Of a stretch of DNA of 64,000 bases, positions 1 through 8,031 are shown piece by piece. Under the pieces are notes generated by a model, which saw only the letters and a list, made by a program, of their open reading frames with translations, did no database searches and was not told the DNA's origin. Both the position numbers and the translations under genes were made by a program. The DNA is from Pseudomonas huaxiensis (GTDB taxonomy: Bacteria > Pseudomonadota > Gammaproteobacteria > Pseudomonadales > Pseudomonadaceae). The DNA lies in NCBI RefSeq assembly GCF_003231275.1, contig NZ_QKVL01000005.1, positions 205,478-269,477 on the forward strand. Direction: 5' to 3'. The stretch's first letter is position 1. The number at the start of each line of letters is the position of its first letter.

Positions 1-761
1 TGACGGCGGAAAAGCGTGGCGACCCGTGGGGTTTCAATCACGAACTCCGCCATCAAGGCGAAGCTCTGCACCGTCGCGACCACCCGCCGCTCGATACCGA
101 TGTCCCGCAGGTGCTGGGTGTCCAGCGAAAGGCTCTGTCCGTCGGCGAACTCTCGCTGCACATGCTCGGCGGCGCGGTAACCGGCGAGGTCCAGGTCATT
201 GCCCTGTAGCCAGTGCTCGGCGCAGACGATGCAACAGAGTTCGTCATCGAGCAGCGGAATATGGGGATAAGCGGGATTGACCCGCCGTTGCGGCACGATC
301 ACCAGATCACTGCGGCGATACTCCAGCGCTTCGGCCACCTGGTCGCCGTCGCGCGGCAGTGACAAGTCCCGCACCACCAGCGATGCGCCGGGCGCCAGGC
401 GGCGTAATTCGCGGCTGACAGCGGGTATCAGCGTCGCCGCCACATAGTCCGACGCCACCAGGGTGAAACGCCGTTCACAGCGGGCAGGATCGAAGTCGGC
501 GGTGGTTTCCACGAGTTCGCCGGCCAGGTCGAGAACATCGCGCACCTTGGGTGCCAACTGACGCGCCAACGGGGTGAGCTGCAGGCCACGACCGAGGGGA
601 ACCAGCAACGGGTCCTGAAAATGCTCGCGCAGCCGCGCCAGTGCGGCACTGGTTGCCGACTGGCCGAGGTTCAGGCGCTGGGCCGCTCTGCTGACGCTGC
701 ATTCTTCCAGCAGCACATTCAAAGCGACCAGCAGGTTCAGATCGAGACGACGGTAGCGCAT
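1..761 (-). CDS. LysR-family transcriptional regulator (C-terminus cut by window edge)
   Basis: The first 253 residues are visible. An N-terminal winged helix-turn-helix begins MRYRRLDLNLLVALNVLLEE and continues through SVSRAAQRLNLGQSATSAAL, followed by a LysR substrate-binding domain that runs off the window. The opening resembles the NodD/NahR/LinR branch of LysR proteins, which often sense aromatic compounds. It lies 99 bp downstream of the porin gene on the same strand, at the end of the oxygenase cluster, so it may add a second layer of control beside the divergent MarR regulator. The start is the ATG at 761. The ligand is unknown. Confidence 0.85.
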   Translation of the reverse strand, partial: MRYRRLDLNLLVALNVLLEECSVSRAAQRLNLGQSATSAALARLREHFQDPLLVPLGRGLQLTPLARQLAPKVRDVLDLAGELVETTADFDPARCERRFTLVASDYVAATLIPAVSRELRRLAPGASLVVRDLSLPRDGDQVAEALEYRRSDLVIVPQRRVNPAYPHIPLLDDELCCIVCAEHWLQGNDLDLAGYRAAEHVQREFADGQSLSLDTQHLRDIGIERRVVATVQSFALMAEFVIETPRVATLFRR

Positions 762-811
762 GGGCGACTTATACCCTGACGGTTAGCCGCGCGCGCGCCT
801 GTTTCGCGCTG

Positions 812-838
812 CCAGGTATCGCGACAGGCGATACCTGG
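812..838 (-). terminator. Perfect hairpin after the porin gene
   Basis: An 11-bp perfect stem (CCAGGTATCGC pairing with GCGATACCTGG, 5-nt loop) lies 23 bp past the porin stop and before the LysR start. There is no clear U-run on the minus strand, so it may be a weak terminator, an mRNA stabiliser or an operator. Confidence 0.4.
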
Positions 839-860
839 GCTCAGCACCGCCAGCCAGGAC

Positions 861-2138
861 TCACCAGATTTTCAGGGTGTAGTCGATATTGATCCGGGTT
901 TCGTTATCACTTCTGAAGGTCGAACCCGCGTCCTGCTGATTTCGGTAGAACGCTTCCCTGACCCGAAACACCAGGTCTTTGGCCGGCCCGGACTGTATGA
1001 CATAGGCCAGCTCGAAATCCTTCGACGACTCTTTGAGGTCGCGGCCGCCCAAGGCCGGCAGGTCGATGCTGTCGCCGTGCAGGTAACGCATCATTCCGGT
1101 CAGCCCCGGAATGCCGACGCCGGCAAAGTCATAGTCATACCTGACCGCCCAGGTGCGTTCGCCAGGGTTGACGAAGTCCGCGCTCATGGTGCCGTCGCTG
1201 AGCACGGCAGGCTCTCCGCCGGCGATATAAGGGAACGCACTGTCGCCAAACTGGCGCATGTGGCCCACTCCCAGGCTGTGAGCGCCCCACCGATAACTGA
1301 ACATGCCGCCAACGTTCAGGTTGTCGATGCTGCCGGCCTTGGCCCGACCATCCTCCCGACTGTTGAAGACCCGGATATCAGACTTGAACGTGCCCTCTCC
1401 CATCGGTGCCAGGTGGAGCACGCCGAGGAAGTCCTGGGTGTAGATGTCATCCAGTTCGGCCCGCAGCAGGCGCAAGGTGAGATTGGTCGCTGGCCGGTAC
1501 TCCCCGCCATAGAAATCGAAACGCTCGGAGGTGGCGCCAGGGCGGAAGCGACCGTTCGGCGAGGCCAGCCCGATAGGCCCGTAGTCGGTGGAGTCGCGCA
1601 GGTTCACCCGGTCCATTCGCCCTACGTGAATCGTCACTCCGTCCCACTCATCGGAGATCAAGTACGCACCACGGAAGGATTGGGGCAGCAGACGAGCCGG
1701 GCTCGCGGTTATCACAGGCAAGGACGGAAACTGAGTGCCTATCGACAGCTTGCTCTTCGAAACCTTGGCTTTGAACGTAATGCCCAGTTCGGAGTATTCA
1801 TCCCGGGCCTCTCGCGTTACCGGGTTGTAGGAGAGCAGTTGGGTTGCCGTGCGATCAGGCGAGGAGTCGAGCTTGAGCCCCAGCAGGCCGGTCGCATCCA
1901 GGCCGAAACCCACGGTTCCCTCAGTGAAGCCGGAGCTGGCTTTGAGGATGAATCCCTGAGCCCACTCACGCGCAGCCGGGTAAGGCGATTCGCCCTTGTA
2001 GTCGCGGTCCAGGTAAAAATTGCGAGCAGTGAGCGTCGCACTGCTGTTGTCGATGAAACCGGCGCTCGCACTTTGCGCCAGCAGGCCCAGGAGGATGCCC
2101 CAGCCGACAGGCATGAGGGCAGAAACGGGAGTATTCAT
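861..2138 (-). CDS. OprD-family outer-membrane porin
   Basis: A 425-residue protein with a signal peptide (about residues 1-26, ending SASA before GFIDNS) and the hallmarks of the Pseudomonas OprD/OpdK family: N-terminal LTARNFYLDRDYKG, EWAQGFILKASSGFTEGTVG, and a C-terminal beta-strand ending in an aromatic-rich IDYTLKIW. These are 18-stranded barrels that pass amino acids or aromatic carboxylates. It follows the aromatic-acid MFS gene with a 35-bp gap, so it probably supplies the outer-membrane step for the substrate of the Rieske oxygenase. Substrate specificity cannot be read from the sequence. Confidence 0.9.
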   Translation of the reverse strand: MNTPVSALMPVGWGILLGLLAQSASAGFIDNSSATLTARNFYLDRDYKGESPYPAAREWAQGFILKASSGFTEGTVGFGLDATGLLGLKLDSSPDRTATQLLSYNPVTREARDEYSELGITFKAKVSKSKLSIGTQFPSLPVITASPARLLPQSFRGAYLISDEWDGVTIHVGRMDRVNLRDSTDYGPIGLASPNGRFRPGATSERFDFYGGEYRPATNLTLRLLRAELDDIYTQDFLGVLHLAPMGEGTFKSDIRVFNSREDGRAKAGSIDNLNVGGMFSYRWGAHSLGVGHMRQFGDSAFPYIAGGEPAVLSDGTMSADFVNPGERTWAVRYDYDFAGVGIPGLTGMMRYLHGDSIDLPALGGRDLKESSKDFELAYVIQSGPAKDLVFRVREAFYRNQQDAGSTFRSDNETRINIDYTLKIW

Positions 2139-2173
2139 TCAGCGTCACCTTATTGTTGTTATTGGTGATGGAC

Positions 2174-3502
2174 TCAGGAGGCGAGCGGGTGCACAGCGGG
2201 TAGCGGCGAACGCCTTTGCATCAGCCACACGGCAATGGCCGCGACAAGGAATGCGCTGGCGAACAGAAGGTAGAGATCGGCTGGCTGCCAATGGGCGTCG
2301 ATCAGTCCGCCCGCCACCAGGGGAGACAGGATGGCCCCGATCCTGCCCACGCCGATTCCCCAGCCAAGCGCCGTGACGCGCTGTTCGGGCCCGTAGATAC
2401 CGGGGGTAAGCGCGTAAAGACCGGCGACACAGCCATTCACCAGCACGCCGATCATCAGCACCAGAACAAACGCTACGTTGAGGTTGGACGTGAAGTGAAC
2501 GAAGACCGCAAGCAAGAGTGCGTTGAGTATCAGGTAGCTCATCAGGACCCGGGACAGTCGATACCGCGCCGCCAGCAGTCCGATCAGGGACGTTCCGACG
2601 ATACCGCCCAGATTCAGCAGCACCCCGCCGGTGATGCCCTGCTGGTTGGACAGCCCTGCGGAAACCAGCAGCTTGGGCGTCCAGCTCATGACGAAGTAAA
2701 AGCCGAACATGACCAGGAAAAAGCCCGCCCAGACCAGCAAGGTCGAACGCAACAGCTCTTTCGAGAAAAGCGCCGTGAAGCCTGACGAAGCCAGGGCAAG
2801 CGCGGCAGGCTTGGGCAGATCCTCGACCGGTTCGATGCCAGTGCGGCGCAGTAGCCGGTTGACCCTGCTCCACGCATCACGGGGCTGGCGTGCCAGCAAG
2901 TAGGCGATGGACTCAGGCAGCAGGAAATACATCACCGGCAACGTCAGCAATGTGGCGATGCCGCCATACAGGAACACCGAGCGCCAGCCTGCATCGGGAA
3001 TGATCTGCGCAGCGAAGATCCCGCCTAGCGTGGCACCCAGTGCGTAAGCCGTGGATTGCAGGCTGATGGCCAGGCTTCGCCATTTCTTGTTGGCGTACTC
3101 GCCGGCGATCACATAGCTGCTCGCAAGGATGCCGCCGATTCCCAGCCCGGTGAGCAAGCGCAGCGCACCCAGCATGGTCACCGAAGATGCCTGGGACGAA
3201 GCCAGCATTCCGATGCCTGCGACCGAGATGCACAGCAGGATCAACGGACGGCGCCCAAAGCGGTCGGCCCAAGGCGCGATGAACAACGAGCCGAGTGCCA
3301 TTCCGACCAGCCCGGCACTCAGTAGATAGCCTATTTCGATCCCGCTGAGCCCCCATTCGCTGGACACTGAGGACGCGGTAAATGCCATGACCAGCACATC
3401 GAACCCATCAAGCATGTTGATCAGAAAACACAGGGAAACGACCAGCCACTGGAAGCGGCACATGTCCTTACTGTCCAGTTGTTCGGCGATAGGCTGATTC
3501 AT
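2174..3502 (-). CDS. MFS transporter, aromatic acid:H+ symporter type
   Basis: A 442-residue major facilitator of the AAHS group (BenK/PcaK/VanK relatives). The first helix carries the family signature NMLDGFDVLVMAF, and the loop between helices 2 and 3 carries DRFGRRP; there are about 12 hydrophobic segments. The ATG at 3502 follows a good ribosome binding site (GGGAGG). It lies between the oxygenase (235-bp gap) and the porin, and most likely imports the aromatic acid that the oxygenase attacks. This role is inferred from family and context. Confidence 0.88.
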   Translation of the reverse strand: MNQPIAEQLDSKDMCRFQWLVVSLCFLINMLDGFDVLVMAFTASSVSSEWGLSGIEIGYLLSAGLVGMALGSLFIAPWADRFGRRPLILLCISVAGIGMLASSQASSVTMLGALRLLTGLGIGGILASSYVIAGEYANKKWRSLAISLQSTAYALGATLGGIFAAQIIPDAGWRSVFLYGGIATLLTLPVMYFLLPESIAYLLARQPRDAWSRVNRLLRRTGIEPVEDLPKPAALALASSGFTALFSKELLRSTLLVWAGFFLVMFGFYFVMSWTPKLLVSAGLSNQQGITGGVLLNLGGIVGTSLIGLLAARYRLSRVLMSYLILNALLLAVFVHFTSNLNVAFVLVLMIGVLVNGCVAGLYALTPGIYGPEQRVTALGWGIGVGRIGAILSPLVAGGLIDAHWQPADLYLLFASAFLVAAIAVWLMQRRSPLPAVHPLAS

Positions 3503-3737
3503 TGTTTTGCCTCCCGGTTACGAGAGCCGAAGGGATTGTTGCGGGCGACCGTAATCACCCTGCGATGGAGGGAACGTGAGATTTGCATTGGAGACCTTCT
3601 TGTTTTTCTTATGTGTGCAACGCAAGGGCTCGGCCTGGATCGCCGAGCGTGGATGGCTGCCGGTCAATGCCACATCTGATCGACAGCCAGAGACGCGGAT
3701 CAACCCGAACCCGGCATCCTGTGCGGGTCGATCCCCA

Positions 3738-4817
3738 TCAGGCAGACGCCTGGCGTAGCTGCTCGATGATCTTGCGTGCGCGGTTGGCACCGACATCCAC
3801 ATGGATATCGATCATCGGCCGAGGGCCGAAACCGAGCATGTTCTTGTACTGGGCCTCGATCACCACCTTGTCTTCGTCGAACGTCATCTCGGTCTGCTCT
3901 ACGACCTTGGCTTTGATCGCTTCGACATTGCTTTTGGGGTTGGTCGCAATGGTCCAGAAGTAATGGCTGGTCGTCTCGGTCTCTGGCGTCACACCATGGA
4001 AACCGCGCATGTGGAAACCGCCACGACGCGGGTCGTCGAGGGCCTCCGTTCCGGCATCGACCGCGCCGGTCCAAATGCGCAGATGCGTGACCAGAAATTC
4101 GATCTCCTGCCAGCGATCGACCTTGTCCTTGAAGGGATACGCCGCACTGTAGGTCGGTGGCGGCTGCGACCCGGGCATATGGCGGACCACTCTCACCGAG
4201 GTGTCATCGCTGTCAACCCGCATCTGCGCATTCATGTGCACGCTGGCGTTGCCGCCGATGGTCCGCAGATGCACGTAGCCCAGGTGGCTCAGGTCCAGCA
4301 GGTTGTCGTGGATCAGTTGATACGGCGCATCGTAGTGATAGATGCCGCCTTCGAAGACGTACTCACCGCTGCTGTGAACCTCGTAAGCCGGTGGCTCGAT
4401 CGTTGGCTGTGGCTGCGAGGCACTGCCGAACCAGATCCAGATGATCTGGTCGCGCTCTTGAACGGGATACGCCAGGACCCTGGCCTTGCTCGGAACCTTC
4501 GCCTGGCCCGGCACTTCAAGACACTGCCCCATGGCGTCGAACAAAAGGCCGTGATAGCCGCAACGCAGGCCTTGTTCCTCCAGCGTTCCACTGGACAGCG
4601 GAAGCGCCCGGTGACAGCAGCGATCCTCCAGTGCGGCGGCCTTGCCATCAGCGGTGCGGAACAGCACCACCGGCTTGCCCAGCAACGTCCGGCCAAGCGG
4701 TTTGTCCTTGAGTTCCCAGGCGAAGCCGGCGACGTACCATTGGTTCAGCGGGAACTTCGGTTCTTCGGCGGTCGCGCCAACCTCATAGGCAAGGGCCTGA
4801 GCATGCGATGCACTCAT
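3738..4817 (-). CDS. Rieske non-heme iron oxygenase, VanA/TsaM/DdmC-like
   Basis: A 359-residue oxygenase component. The Rieske [2Fe-2S] motif is complete: C67-x-H69 in EDRCCHR and C86-x-x-H89 in CGYHG. The mononuclear iron triad fits H178 and H183 in DNLLDLSHLGYVH and D316 in DEDKVVIE. This family includes vanillate O-demethylase, toluenesulfonate methyl-monooxygenase and dicamba demethylase. NRCCHR-like and ETETTSHYFW motifs resemble TsaM at least as much as VanA, so vanillate should not be assumed. The start at 4817 is preferred over an in-frame start at 4895, because AAGGAA stands 6 nt upstream and the longer form would overlap the reductase gene. Electrons should come from the adjacent reductase. 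Confidence 0.9.
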   Translation of the reverse strand: MSASHAQALAYEVGATAEEPKFPLNQWYVAGFAWELKDKPLGRTLLGKPVVLFRTADGKAAALEDRCCHRALPLSSGTLEEQGLRCGYHGLLFDAMGQCLEVPGQAKVPSKARVLAYPVQERDQIIWIWFGSASQPQPTIEPPAYEVHSSGEYVFEGGIYHYDAPYQLIHDNLLDLSHLGYVHLRTIGGNASVHMNAQMRVDSDDTSVRVVRHMPGSQPPPTYSAAYPFKDKVDRWQEIEFLVTHLRIWTGAVDAGTEALDDPRRGGFHMRGFHGVTPETETTSHYFWTIATNPKSNVEAIKAKVVEQTEMTFDEDKVVIEAQYKNMLGFGPRPMIDIHVDVGANRARKIIEQLRQASA

Positions 4818-4849
4818 AACGATTTCCTTCATCGGTTTCTTGTTGGGGT

Positions 4850-5803
4850 TCACAGGTCCAGCACCAGGCGCGGACTGTTCGAGCGTGAGCAGCAAGGGGT
4901 GAAACTGTCGTTGCGGGCGTGTTCCGCAGCAGTCATGAACTGATCGCGATGGTCAGGCTCACCAGCCAGCACCCCTGTCATGCAGGCGCCGCAGATGCCC
5001 TGCTCACAGGAGCTTTCAATTTCGATAGCGTTCTCCAGCAGCACCTCAAGGACGGTCTGCTTGGCAGGAATGGTGAGCACACGACCGGAACGCGCGAGTT
5101 CGACTTCAAATGCACGGTCGCCCTCAAGCACTTGGGGTGGTGCGGCGAAGTCCTCACGATGGATCTGCTGATCGCTCCAGCCGCAGGACTGAGCCGTGGA
5201 CTGCACATGCGCCATGAAGCCCGCGGGGCCGCACACATAAAGCTGGTCACCCGCCGAAGGGCACGCGAGCACTTGCGCCGCGTTGAACCGCTGCTCGACA
5301 GGGCCGTCGTCCACATGCAACCGAAGGTGGTGACTGAAAGGCGGACTGCTCAATAACTCAACAAAGGCCAGGCGTTGCGCCGAACGCCCGCAGTAATGCA
5401 GTTCGAAATCCTTGCCGGCGGCAATCAGGGCATGGGCCATGGCCAGGATCGGCGTGATGCCGATGCCGCCCGCAAACAGCAGATAGCGCTCCCCCGTCAG
5501 ATCGAGGTCGAACAGGTTTCTGGGCGTGCCGATTGTGAGCCGGGCACCCTGCCCCACCTCCAGGTGCATGCCCCTTGACCCACCACGCGATTCGGCCTCA
5601 AAGAGCACGGCAATCATGTAACGACCTTGCTCCTGCGGGGAATTGCACAGCGAATACTGCCGAACCACACCTGGCGCAACGTGAACATCGACATGCGAAC
5701 CCGCAGTGAACGCGGGCAATGCGGCCCCATTCACGGCGAGCAGTTCGAAGCTGCAAACGCCGTCGGCTTCGATGATTTTCTGTGACACACAAACTTCGAG
5801 CAT
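4850..5803 (-). CDS. Oxygenase reductase, VanB-like (FMN/NAD and plant-type 2Fe-2S)
   Basis: A 317-residue class IA-type reductase. It has an N-terminal flavin domain (RQYSLCNSPQE), a pyridine-nucleotide domain (GGIGITPILAMA, YVCGPAGFM) and a C-terminal plant-type ferredoxin domain with the cluster cysteines CEQGICGAC followed by a distant CC. It passes electrons from NAD(P)H to the Rieske oxygenase encoded 32 bp downstream. I chose ATG 5803, which starts MLEVCVSQKII and has AGGGCAGG upstream, instead of an upstream in-frame start at 5863 that would add about 20 non-conserved residues. Confidence 0.9.
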   Translation of the reverse strand: MLEVCVSQKIIEADGVCSFELLAVNGAALPAFTAGSHVDVHVAPGVVRQYSLCNSPQEQGRYMIAVLFEAESRGGSRGMHLEVGQGARLTIGTPRNLFDLDLTGERYLLFAGGIGITPILAMAHALIAAGKDFELHYCGRSAQRLAFVELLSSPPFSHHLRLHVDDGPVEQRFNAAQVLACPSAGDQLYVCGPAGFMAHVQSTAQSCGWSDQQIHREDFAAPPQVLEGDRAFEVELARSGRVLTIPAKQTVLEVLLENAIEIESSCEQGICGACMTGVLAGEPDHRDQFMTAAEHARNDSFTPCCSRSNSPRLVLDL

Positions 5804-6009
5804 GAGCCTGCCCTCACCACGGTTATGCAGTGTTTGAAAAATGAGTACGGAAATGCCGGGCACACCGGCGAGAGAGCGGGGGTTTACGGATCAGGCAGGA
5901 ACGAAGGGCACAGGCGAGTCATGACACGGAACCTCTGGTTTTTGTTGTAGTGTCGCGTGCGCTTATGATGCGGACGCGTAATCCTCAGGTGATTTTCATC
6001 CTAGCCATT

Positions 6010-6029
6010 TTAGTTGCGGTGTCAACTAA
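6010..6029. promoter_or_regulatory. Palindromic operator candidate for the MarR regulator
   Basis: A perfect inverted repeat, TTAGTTG-N6-CAACTAA, lies in the divergent promoter region 38 bp before the MarR start and about 207 bp before the reductase start. Size and symmetry fit MarR-family operators. No binding data can be inferred from sequence alone. Confidence 0.55.
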
Positions 6030-6066
6030 TTTCATTTCACTGCACTGCACGGGTACCTTTCCTGCC

Positions 6067-6531
6067 ATGCCACACACGCCACTGAATCTGGATCGCTACG
6101 TACCGGCGCTGCTGACCTTCCTGACCAACAAAATGTCGAGCGGCGCATCAGCCTGCTACCGCAAGCATTTCGGGATTGGCATCGTCGAATGGCGACTGCT
6201 GGCGATGCTCGCGGTTGAAAACAACATCAGCGCAAACCGCATGGTTCAGGTCATCGGACTGGACAAGAGCGCCATCAGCCGGGCGCTGCAAACCCTGGAA
6301 CGGGATGGGCACGTATCGACTGAGGTGGATGCAAAGGATGCGCGCCGCTATACCGTCTCGCTCACGACTGCGGGACGTGAGCTGCATGATCGGGTACTGG
6401 TCACCGCGCTGGAGCGGGAGCGCTTGTTGCTGGGGGATCTGACAGAAACAGAGGTGGAAACACTCATCGGTTTTCTGCACCGGATGACTGCTCAGTTGGA
6501 CAAGGTGAATGCGGTGGAGCCGGAGGAGTGA
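6067..6531 (+). CDS. MarR-family transcriptional regulator
   Basis: A 154-residue winged-helix regulator. The DNA-binding region is SANRMVQVIGLDKSAISRAL and the wing carries DAKDARRYTVSLT, typical of MarR proteins. The conserved part begins MPHTPLNLDRYVPALLTFL, so I use the ATG at 6067; an upstream in-frame start (5950) would add a hydrophobic stretch that crosses the putative operator. It is divergent from the reductase-oxygenase-transporter-porin genes and is probably their ligand-responsive repressor, released by the aromatic substrate. That role is inference. Confidence 0.85.
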   Translation: MPHTPLNLDRYVPALLTFLTNKMSSGASACYRKHFGIGIVEWRLLAMLAVENNISANRMVQVIGLDKSAISRALQTLERDGHVSTEVDAKDARRYTVSLTTAGRELHDRVLVTALERERLLLGDLTETEVETLIGFLHRMTAQLDKVNAVEPEE

Positions 6532-6539
6532 AATCGAGA

Positions 6540-6616
6540 TGGTGTCCCAGGGCCGGTTCGAACGGCCAACCTTCCCCTTAGGAGGGGGATGCTCTATCCA
6601 ATTGAGCTACTGGGAC
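6540..6616 (-). tRNA. tRNA-Arg (anticodon CCU)
   Basis: A complete 77-nt cloverleaf with acceptor stem GTCCCAG/CTGGGAC, anticodon loop CTCCTAA, T-loop TTCGAAC and an encoded 3' CCA. It reads the rare AGG codon. Confidence 0.95.
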
Positions 6617-6654
6617 ACAAGCCGGCAGCGGACGCCGCGCGGCGGAAGGCGTGC

Positions 6655-6683
6655 ATGTTAACCAGCAGGGAGCTATTTGTCAT
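6655..6683 (-). promoter_or_regulatory. Promoter for tRNA-Arg(CCU)
   Basis: On the minus strand a -35 ATGACA, a 17-bp spacer and a -10 TAACAT precede a GC-rich leader of about 38 nt before the tRNA. Such GC-rich discriminators are common at stringently controlled tRNA promoters. Confidence 0.5.
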
Positions 6684-6910
6684 GCCGTGAATCGGGCTTT
6701 TTGCCTGCCGACGTCACGTCGCGTGCAGGACGGATCGTGCATTCTGCAACAAAGCATAAAGCCATCATTGCAGGATGCACGAAGCCTTCAGCCAGAAAAT
6801 CAATTAACTCATTGATTTAAAAGGAAAAATTTAAACATTTCGATTGGCACGACAACTGCTGGATCAACCACAATGGAATGTATTGATCCCACAGCCCCGG
6901 AACCCACGCC

Positions 6911-7099
6911 ATGAATCACGTCCTCATTGCCTTGAACGCCCTTGCCCTGACGGCCGTGATCGGGTTGAACCTCATGCCCTCGACAACCTCTGTCGACACG
7001 GTGAATTACCAAACCTCGATGCAGCCGAGCCGTGCAGTTCTGGGTGAGACGCCGCAGCAGTCCGCTACTCCGGTCGCGGAACACACGCTCTCCTTCTAA
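6911..7099 (+). CDS. Small hydrophobic-N-terminus protein of unknown function
   Basis: A 62-residue frame with one N-terminal hydrophobic segment (VLIALNALALTAVIGLNLM), which could be a signal peptide or membrane anchor, followed by a polar Ser/Thr/Gln-rich tail. I do not recognise the family. The Shine-Dalgarno sequence is weak. Its stop codon overlaps the convergent phnN stop codon. The composition looks like a real exported peptide, but nothing else supports it. Confidence 0.5.
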   Translation: MNHVLIALNALALTAVIGLNLMPSTTSVDTVNYQTSMQPSRAVLGETPQQSATPVAEHTLSF

Positions 7100-7707
7100 G
7101 CGGCGCCGATTTCCACCTCTCGCAGTATCGCGACCAGGCGCTGCACGGCAGCGTCCAGCGTTGTCGAATTATCCAGCAGATAAATGCCCTCATCGAACTG
7201 ACCTGCAATCCGCAGGTTGCGCGCCAGTCGATCCTCGATTTCTTCGACGCCTTCCCGGGCGCGGCGCAGCAGTCGCTCTCTCAAGACTTCTGCAGACACC
7301 GCCAGAAGAATCGGCACCAGGTCAGGATACTTCGCACGCGCCGCCAGCAAATGGGCACGGGACCCGTTGACCAGTACCGACCGGCCTTCAGCAAGCCAGG
7401 TATCGATCTCCACAGGGATGCCGTACGAAAGGCCATTGGCCTGCCAATCCAGCGCGAAAGCCCCATTCGAACGTAGCGTGGCGAACTGCCATGGCGATAC
7501 ACTATGTGCCACTTCGCCCACCGCCTCGGCGGAACGAGTAATGACGCGTCGGGCGACAGCCACCCCCAACGCCTGCAACGCAGGTCGTGCGTGATCAATC
7601 ACACTGTCCTTGCCAGACCCGGAGGGTCCCATCAGGTAGATCAACCTGCCGTGGGCGGCCAACGGGTCGTCGCCCCTTGCGTCATGCTGCATAGCCACTA
7701 TGCTCAT
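7096..7707 (-). CDS. phnN: Ribose 1,5-bisphosphate phosphokinase PhnN
   Basis: A 203-residue guanylate-kinase-fold P-loop enzyme. The Walker A motif is GPSGSGKDS (near residue 27), followed by ITRSAEAVGEVAHSVS and DWQANGLSYGIP, as in PhnN. It phosphorylates ribose 1,5-bisphosphate to PRPP in the carbon-phosphorus lyase route of phosphonate use. It stands alone here with no phn transport or lyase genes nearby, so it may serve general PRPP supply, or the rest of the pathway lies elsewhere. The start at 7707 is uncertain; a second ATG lies at 7692. Confidence 0.9.
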   Translation of the reverse strand: MSIVAMQHDARGDDPLAAHGRLIYLMGPSGSGKDSVIDHARPALQALGVAVARRVITRSAEAVGEVAHSVSPWQFATLRSNGAFALDWQANGLSYGIPVEIDTWLAEGRSVLVNGSRAHLLAARAKYPDLVPILLAVSAEVLRERLLRRAREGVEEIEDRLARNLRIAGQFDEGIYLLDNSTTLDAAVQRLVAILREVEIGAA

Positions 7708-7847
7708 AGATAGGAAAGCCCGCGCATTCTAGGCGCTTTCCATGACCTTTTCGCCTGTTGCTGATGGCAGGTAAAAAGGTGTCTGAAGCGGGTAAGTGGC
7801 CGACACAAAACTTTTCAAACCAGTACTCATTTCTGATAATTGGTACT

Positions 7848-7858
7848 GGCAAAAAGCC
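7848..7858 (+). promoter_or_regulatory. AmrZ-binding-site candidate
   Basis: GGCAAAAAGCC, inside TACTGGC-A5-GCC, resembles the autoregulatory AmrZ sites of P. aeruginosa as I remember them (GGCAAAAC-GCC type). It overlaps the right arm of a GTACTGG/CCAGTAC inverted repeat. It lies about 175 bp before the amrZ start. Confidence 0.4.
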
Positions 7859-7946
7859 TCCACCCGGTTCAATATTTGTCACAGAATTGACGCCAAGGAA
7901 CCGGCGACAATGAGGCATCATAACGGCCTCATTCACAATTCAGGTT

Positions 7947-7973
7947 GAACATTTGACCGTGATGATGGTCGTA
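7947..7973 (+). promoter_or_regulatory. AlgU (sigma-22)-like promoter candidate for amrZ
   Basis: GAACAT, a 16-bp spacer and TCGTA loosely match the AlgU consensus GAACTT-N16/17-TCTGA, about 60 bp before the amrZ start. amrZ is known to be AlgU-dependent in other pseudomonads. The -10 match is poor, so this is tentative. Confidence 0.35.
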
Positions 7974-8031
7974 GTCTCATCGCGCGGCCAATTTCAAGAA
8001 CCGCTTCCCCTGAACTAAACCGGTCAATTAT

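Larger units (their letters stand above)
7708..8031. other. Intergenic region upstream of amrZ
   Basis: A 324-bp non-coding stretch between divergent phnN and amrZ. It holds a GGCAAAAAGCC motif (7848-7858), an inverted repeat CCAGTAC-N16-GTACTGG (7820-7849) and an AlgU-like promoter candidate (7947-7973). I see no convincing coding frame. Confidence 0.6.

Noticed and set aside
1077..2168. Long plus-strand frame opposite the porin gene
   Set aside because: It is a shadow of the OprD-family gene; high GC leaves the opposite frame open, and the product has no domain.
3738..5803. Naming the oxygenase and reductase vanA and vanB
   Set aside because: The family is shared by several demethylases and monooxygenases with different substrates, and the motifs do not single out vanillate.
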